Part shown: in pieces, positions 60,705 to 64,000 of the stretch
How positions within the stretch are numbered: the first letter of the stretch is position 1
Layout of the letters: every line of letters begins with the position of its first letter
Notes under the pieces: model-generated
Seen by the model: only the letters and a program-made list of their open reading frames with translations
Databases searched by the model: none
Told to the model about the DNA's origin: nothing
Program-made: the position numbers and the translations under genes
Source of the DNA: Endozoicomonas sp965199185
GTDB taxonomy: Bacteria > Pseudomonadota > Gammaproteobacteria > Pseudomonadales > Endozoicomonadaceae
Assembly: GCA_965199185.1 (NCBI GenBank)
Contig: CBDAQW010000043.1
Coordinates: 124,001-188,000, forward strand
DNA: 64,000 bases
Direction of reading: 5' to 3'

Positions 60705-61687
60705 GTCAGACAAAATCTCCCATTGCAACCGTTCTGACCTTTGGCTGTATTGCCGCTTTAACCGGTTGGCTCGGTTATACCTTCTGGGATGCTTACCAGC
60801 CACAGCCGCATCGTCTGCAAGGACAGATTGAAGCCCGGCAATACAGCGTATCCTCAAAAGTTCCAGGACGGATTGAACAGGTACTGGTTCGTAAAGGTGA
60901 TATGGTAGAAAAAGGTGAACTGGTATTTACCATTCTCAGCCCTGAACTGGAAGCCAAACTTGAGCAGGCGAAGGCTGGTTATCAGGCGGCGGGTGCTCTG
61001 GCGGAACAGGCTGAAAAGGGAGCGAGAATAGAGCAGACTGCTGCAGCAAAAGACCAGTGGCAAAAAGCCAAAGCAGCCACTGAACTGCTGGAAAAGACCT
61101 TTAATCGAGTCGATGCCCTGTATCAGGACGGTGTCGTTCCCGAACAAAAGCGAGATGAAACCTACACTCAATGGCAAGCCGCAAAATATACAGAAAGTGC
61201 CGCTTACCAGATGTATCAGATGAGTGTGCAAGGTGCTCGCAAAGAGACCATCAAAGCTGCTGAAGAAAAAGCCAGAATGGCTGCCGGTGCGGTTGCCGAA
61301 GTAGAAGCCTTTACCGCTGATACCCAGATTACCAGCTGGCATCAGGGTGAAGTCGCCAATGTGATGCTTCGGGGCGGTGAACTGGCTCCCAAAGGATTTC
61401 CGGTCGTCACGGTGGTTGATCTTGATGATAGCTGGGCCGTGTTCAATATTCGCGAGGATGAACTGAAAGATTATCAGAAAGGCAAAGTGCTCAAAGTGAA
61501 TATTCCCGCTCTGGGTAAACAGACCTATGACTTTGAAGTGTCGTACATTGCCGTTATGGGTGATTTTGCTACCTGGCGTTCTACCGATGCCGGCCAGGGT
61601 TTTGACATGCGCACGTTTGAAGTAGAAGCCCGTCCGGTACAAACCATTGAGGGACTGCGCCCGGGTATGACAGCACTGGTGAACTGA
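60701..61687 (+). CDS. HlyD-family periplasmic adaptor protein
   Basis: This 328-residue protein has an N-terminal membrane anchor (residues 8-28), then the split biotinyl/lipoyl domain (QIEARQYSVSSKVPGRIEQV; VRKGDMVEKGELVF), a helical hairpin (about 85-200) and a beta-barrel region (GGELAPKGFPVVTVVDLDDS). This is the YbhG/EmrA type of adaptor linking an inner-membrane transporter to TolC. ATGA overlap with the upstream gene and TGATG with the downstream gene. Confidence 0.92.
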   Translation: MSQTKSPIATVLTFGCIAALTGWLGYTFWDAYQPQPHRLQGQIEARQYSVSSKVPGRIEQVLVRKGDMVEKGELVFTILSPELEAKLEQAKAGYQAAGALAEQAEKGARIEQTAAAKDQWQKAKAATELLEKTFNRVDALYQDGVVPEQKRDETYTQWQAAKYTESAAYQMYQMSVQGARKETIKAAEEKARMAAGAVAEVEAFTADTQITSWHQGEVANVMLRGGELAPKGFPVVTVVDLDDSWAVFNIREDELKDYQKGKVLKVNIPALGKQTYDFEVSYIAVMGDFATWRSTDAGQGFDMRTFEVEARPVQTIEGLRPGMTALVN

Positions 61688-62844
61688 TGAGCTTTTATCA
61701 ACTCTGGTTGCGTGAGTGGCGAATCCTTTGGCAAGAAAAGTGGGTGCTGGCGTCAGCTATCTGGATTCCGGTGTTAATGTTTGCCTTCATGGCCGCCATC
61801 TTTGCTGATGGTCTTGCCCGTGAGTTGCCGGTGGGTGTCGTCGATCACAGCAAAACCCAATTATCCCGTTCACTGATTCGTCATTACGATGCCAGCCCAA
61901 ATCTTAACGTCGTTATGTTTGCATCCACTCAGGAGGCAGACCGGGCGATGCGAGCCAGTAAAATATACGGCATGGTTCAGATACCTGAAAAGCTCGATGA
62001 AAAGGTACACAAGAAGCAGGGGGCTCGTGTCTCGGCTTATTACAACAGCCAGTATATTCTAATTGGTAAACTGATCAGCTCTGGTTTGAACGCTGCTCAT
62101 AAAACCTTTTCTGTGAAAATTGATGTGGTGAAAGGTTTGGGACAGGGCGATCAGGTGGCTGCCCAGGCTCTGAGTTCTGCAACCCAGGTGGGTGTTCAGA
62201 TCACACCGTTATTTAACAGCAACTCCAGTTATGCCCAGTTTTTGCTGACAGCGATTATTCCTGCGATCTGGCAGATTATGGTGATTGCCACCATGATACT
62301 GGCGTTGGGGATGGAACAGCGGCAAAAAGGGATACAACACTGGTTACAGCAGGGTTTATTCAAAGCCGTTTCTGCCAAGTTTCTGGTTTATCAGTTGTTG
62401 TATATGTTGATGGGCGCGGGTTATTTGTTCTGGTTTTATCAGGTGCGTGGTTGGCCAATGAATGGTTCACTGGTTCTGCTGCTTATTGGGCAATGGCTGT
62501 GTATTCTTGCTTGTCAGGGGTTTGCCGCCATGTTCTATTTCAAAATGAAAGATGTCACCAGAGGATTAAGTTTTGCTGCGGCTTACACTGCGCCCTGTTT
62601 TGCTTTCATGGGTGTCACCTTTCCGGCGACCGATATGCCTACTCTGGGGCAATGGTGGCGCGCCATGTTGCCAGTGAGTCATTATTTGGAATTACAAATC
62701 GGGCAGGCCAATTATGGTGCGCCTCTGTTCAGTGCCTTACCGCAGTTTATGTCACTGCTGCTGCTATTGCTTCCTTATGTGGCCGTCTTTTTGCTGGCGA
62801 GAAGCATAGCCTTAGATAATACGCAGGAGGCGTTGCAATCATGA
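61687..62844 (+). CDS. ABC-2 type transporter permease (first)
   Basis: This 385-residue inner-membrane protein has one N-terminal membrane segment (about 18-38), a periplasmic domain of about 140 residues, then five C-terminal segments ending at about residue 375, as in YbhR/YhhJ-type ABC-2 permeases. The periplasmic domain has the typical LPVGVVDHSKTQLSRSLIRH start. A permease of this type normally needs a separate ATP-binding subunit, which is not present in the window. Confidence 0.9.
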   Translation: MSFYQLWLREWRILWQEKWVLASAIWIPVLMFAFMAAIFADGLARELPVGVVDHSKTQLSRSLIRHYDASPNLNVVMFASTQEADRAMRASKIYGMVQIPEKLDEKVHKKQGARVSAYYNSQYILIGKLISSGLNAAHKTFSVKIDVVKGLGQGDQVAAQALSSATQVGVQITPLFNSNSSYAQFLLTAIIPAIWQIMVIATMILALGMEQRQKGIQHWLQQGLFKAVSAKFLVYQLLYMLMGAGYLFWFYQVRGWPMNGSLVLLLIGQWLCILACQGFAAMFYFKMKDVTRGLSFAAAYTAPCFAFMGVTFPATDMPTLGQWWRAMLPVSHYLELQIGQANYGAPLFSALPQFMSLLLLLLPYVAVFLLARSIALDNTQEALQS

Positions 62845-63995
62845 CTTTCTGGCAACTGATTAAGGCAGAACTTCAGGCAATCTTCACCAATAAAGCGGTG
62901 TTAAGTACGGTGTTTGGCGGGGTTCTGTTGTACTCATTTCTCTATCCGTTACCTTATTCACAGCAAACGCCCAGAGAACAGGCGATTGTTGTCGTTAATC
63001 TGGATGGTTCGCAACTCAGTCGTGGGTTGGAGCGCATGGTCGATGCCACACCGCATGTCAATATTGTTCGTCGGGCATTTTCCGTCCATGAAGCAACGTC
63101 CTTAATTGTTAATGGTTCAGTATCTGGGCTGCTGGTCATCCCGGAAAACTTTTACAGCGATCTGCGCAAAGGGAAGCGCCCCACGCTCTCCTATGCGGGA
63201 GATGCATCATATTTTCTGGTGTTCGGCACCATTGTCAAAGGTCTGGCTCAGGCCGGTGGCATGCTGGCGGCTCAGGCAAGGGTGGCTGGTCTGGTTCAGT
63301 CGGGCGAGCCGGTGGAGTTAGCGGTTGAGAACATTACCGCCTTACAGCTCGATGCCAGCCCGGTGTTCAATGCCACGGAAGGGTATATCAACTACGTAGT
63401 ACCAGCGATTTTTGTGCTTGTGTTGCACCAGACATTATTAATGGGTATTGCTCTGGTGGGTGGCACTCAGAGAGAGATGAGTCAGCAAGGTGGTAAGGGT
63501 TATTGGCAGGATGTGTCTGTCGTTCGGTTGCTGCTGGCGCGAATATTGGTCTTCTGTTTTATATATATACCACTCTGTTTTTATTATTTTGGTTTTAGTT
63601 TTCAGCATTTGGGGATTACCCGGCTGGCTGAACTATCGGAACTTTGTCTTTTCTTTGCACCTTTTCTGATTGCTGCAGCGGCTTTGGGGGCTTTTCTTGG
63701 CTCGCTGATGCCTCGAAAAGAGCTAGTTATTCTAGTGGTGCTGGCCAGCTCCTTCCCCATTGTTTTTTCTGCCGGATTTATCTGGCCTTTAGAAGCATTA
63801 CCTTCCTGGATAAACTGGTTGATGCAGTGGATCCCGGCAACTCAGGCTATTCGTGGTTTTCTTGGGTTGAATCAGATGGGAGCCAGCTTTGCTCAAATGC
63901 TTGGGCACTGGTGGGCGCTTTGTGGTCTTGGCTTGTTGTATTTTCTGGCCGCCTGGCAAGTACTTGCTGCTAAAAATAAAACATTCGTCGTTTAA
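62841..63995 (+). CDS. ABC-2 type transporter permease (second)
   Basis: This 384-residue protein has the same topology as its upstream neighbour: an N-terminal membrane segment (about 18-38), a periplasmic domain beginning QAIVVVNLDGSQLSRGLERM, and five or six C-terminal segments. ATGA overlap with the first permease indicates they form a heterodimer. The gene ends five bases before the window edge, so an ATPase gene could follow directly. Confidence 0.9.
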   Translation: MTFWQLIKAELQAIFTNKAVLSTVFGGVLLYSFLYPLPYSQQTPREQAIVVVNLDGSQLSRGLERMVDATPHVNIVRRAFSVHEATSLIVNGSVSGLLVIPENFYSDLRKGKRPTLSYAGDASYFLVFGTIVKGLAQAGGMLAAQARVAGLVQSGEPVELAVENITALQLDASPVFNATEGYINYVVPAIFVLVLHQTLLMGIALVGGTQREMSQQGGKGYWQDVSVVRLLLARILVFCFIYIPLCFYYFGFSFQHLGITRLAELSELCLFFAPFLIAAAALGAFLGSLMPRKELVILVVLASSFPIVFSAGFIWPLEALPSWINWLMQWIPATQAIRGFLGLNQMGASFAQMLGHWWALCGLGLLYFLAAWQVLAAKNKTFVV

Positions 63996-64000
63996 CTCCG

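Overview
The window looks like a chromosomal segment of a marine, animal-associated gammaproteobacterium, most plausibly of the Endozoicomonadaceae (Endozoicomonas and relatives). That placement is inference. It rests on the gammaproteobacterial types of PepN, LacZ/LacI and Blc, on the heavy load of insertion sequences and intergenic repeats, and on a secreted eukaryote-type inhibitor-of-apoptosis protein. IAPs of animal origin have been reported in that family (Ca. Endonucleobacter, the intranuclear parasite of deep-sea mussels). No rRNA, tRNA or CRISPR array was seen.

Layout. (1) 1-2100: a truncated blc lipocalin gene, a likely FNR/ANR-dependent promoter with a 36-residue ORF, and a tightly overlapping three-gene minus-strand operon that includes a DUF3489 protein. 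(2) 2230-23851: a siphophage (lambda-like) structural module in canonical order: terminase, gpW, portal, ClpP-like protease, decoration and major capsid proteins, head-tail joining, tail tube, tape measure and tail tip. No integrase, repressor, replication or lysis genes are visible. Minus-strand cargo genes sit inside it, and one of them, a DCC-family gene, is split by an ISAs1-family element with a 10-bp target duplication. (3) 23882-37980: a minus-strand defence island with an SNF2 helicase carrying a PLD-like N-terminus, a DUF4391 protein, type III Mod (frameshifted) and Res, a PtuA/PtuB Septu-like pair, a GmrSD-like DUF262/DUF1524 protein, and a separate HNH endonuclease. A RelE-like toxin/HTH antitoxin pair and a DUF3024 gene follow. 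(4) 39545-44330: a scrap-heap of mobile DNA. It holds an IS4-family element inside a recombinase-like relic, an IS3-family element with an in-frame stop, a second copy of an 803-bp piece of the prophage, and a 117-bp repeat in two copies. (5) 44336-63995: chromosomal functions: lacZ with its LacI-family repressor and paired operators, a Tat-exported PhoX phosphatase, the IAP-like protein (signal peptide, two BIR domains, UBA-like segment, C-terminal RING), glycerate kinase, a DUF2797 protein, PepN, and a TolC/HlyD/ABC-2/ABC-2 export operon without an ATPase in view.

How the parts work together. The phage module would build a capsid and a non-contractile tail but cannot be a complete phage as seen here. 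The defence island combines modification-dependent, type III and Septu-like restriction in nearly uninterrupted co-orientation. The lac cluster looks classically regulated, with two identical-type operators 64 bp apart around a promoter. The IAP-like gene is the most remarkable single item: it has the complete domain order of an animal cIAP/XIAP-type protein behind a bacterial export signal, which suggests an effector acting on host cell death.
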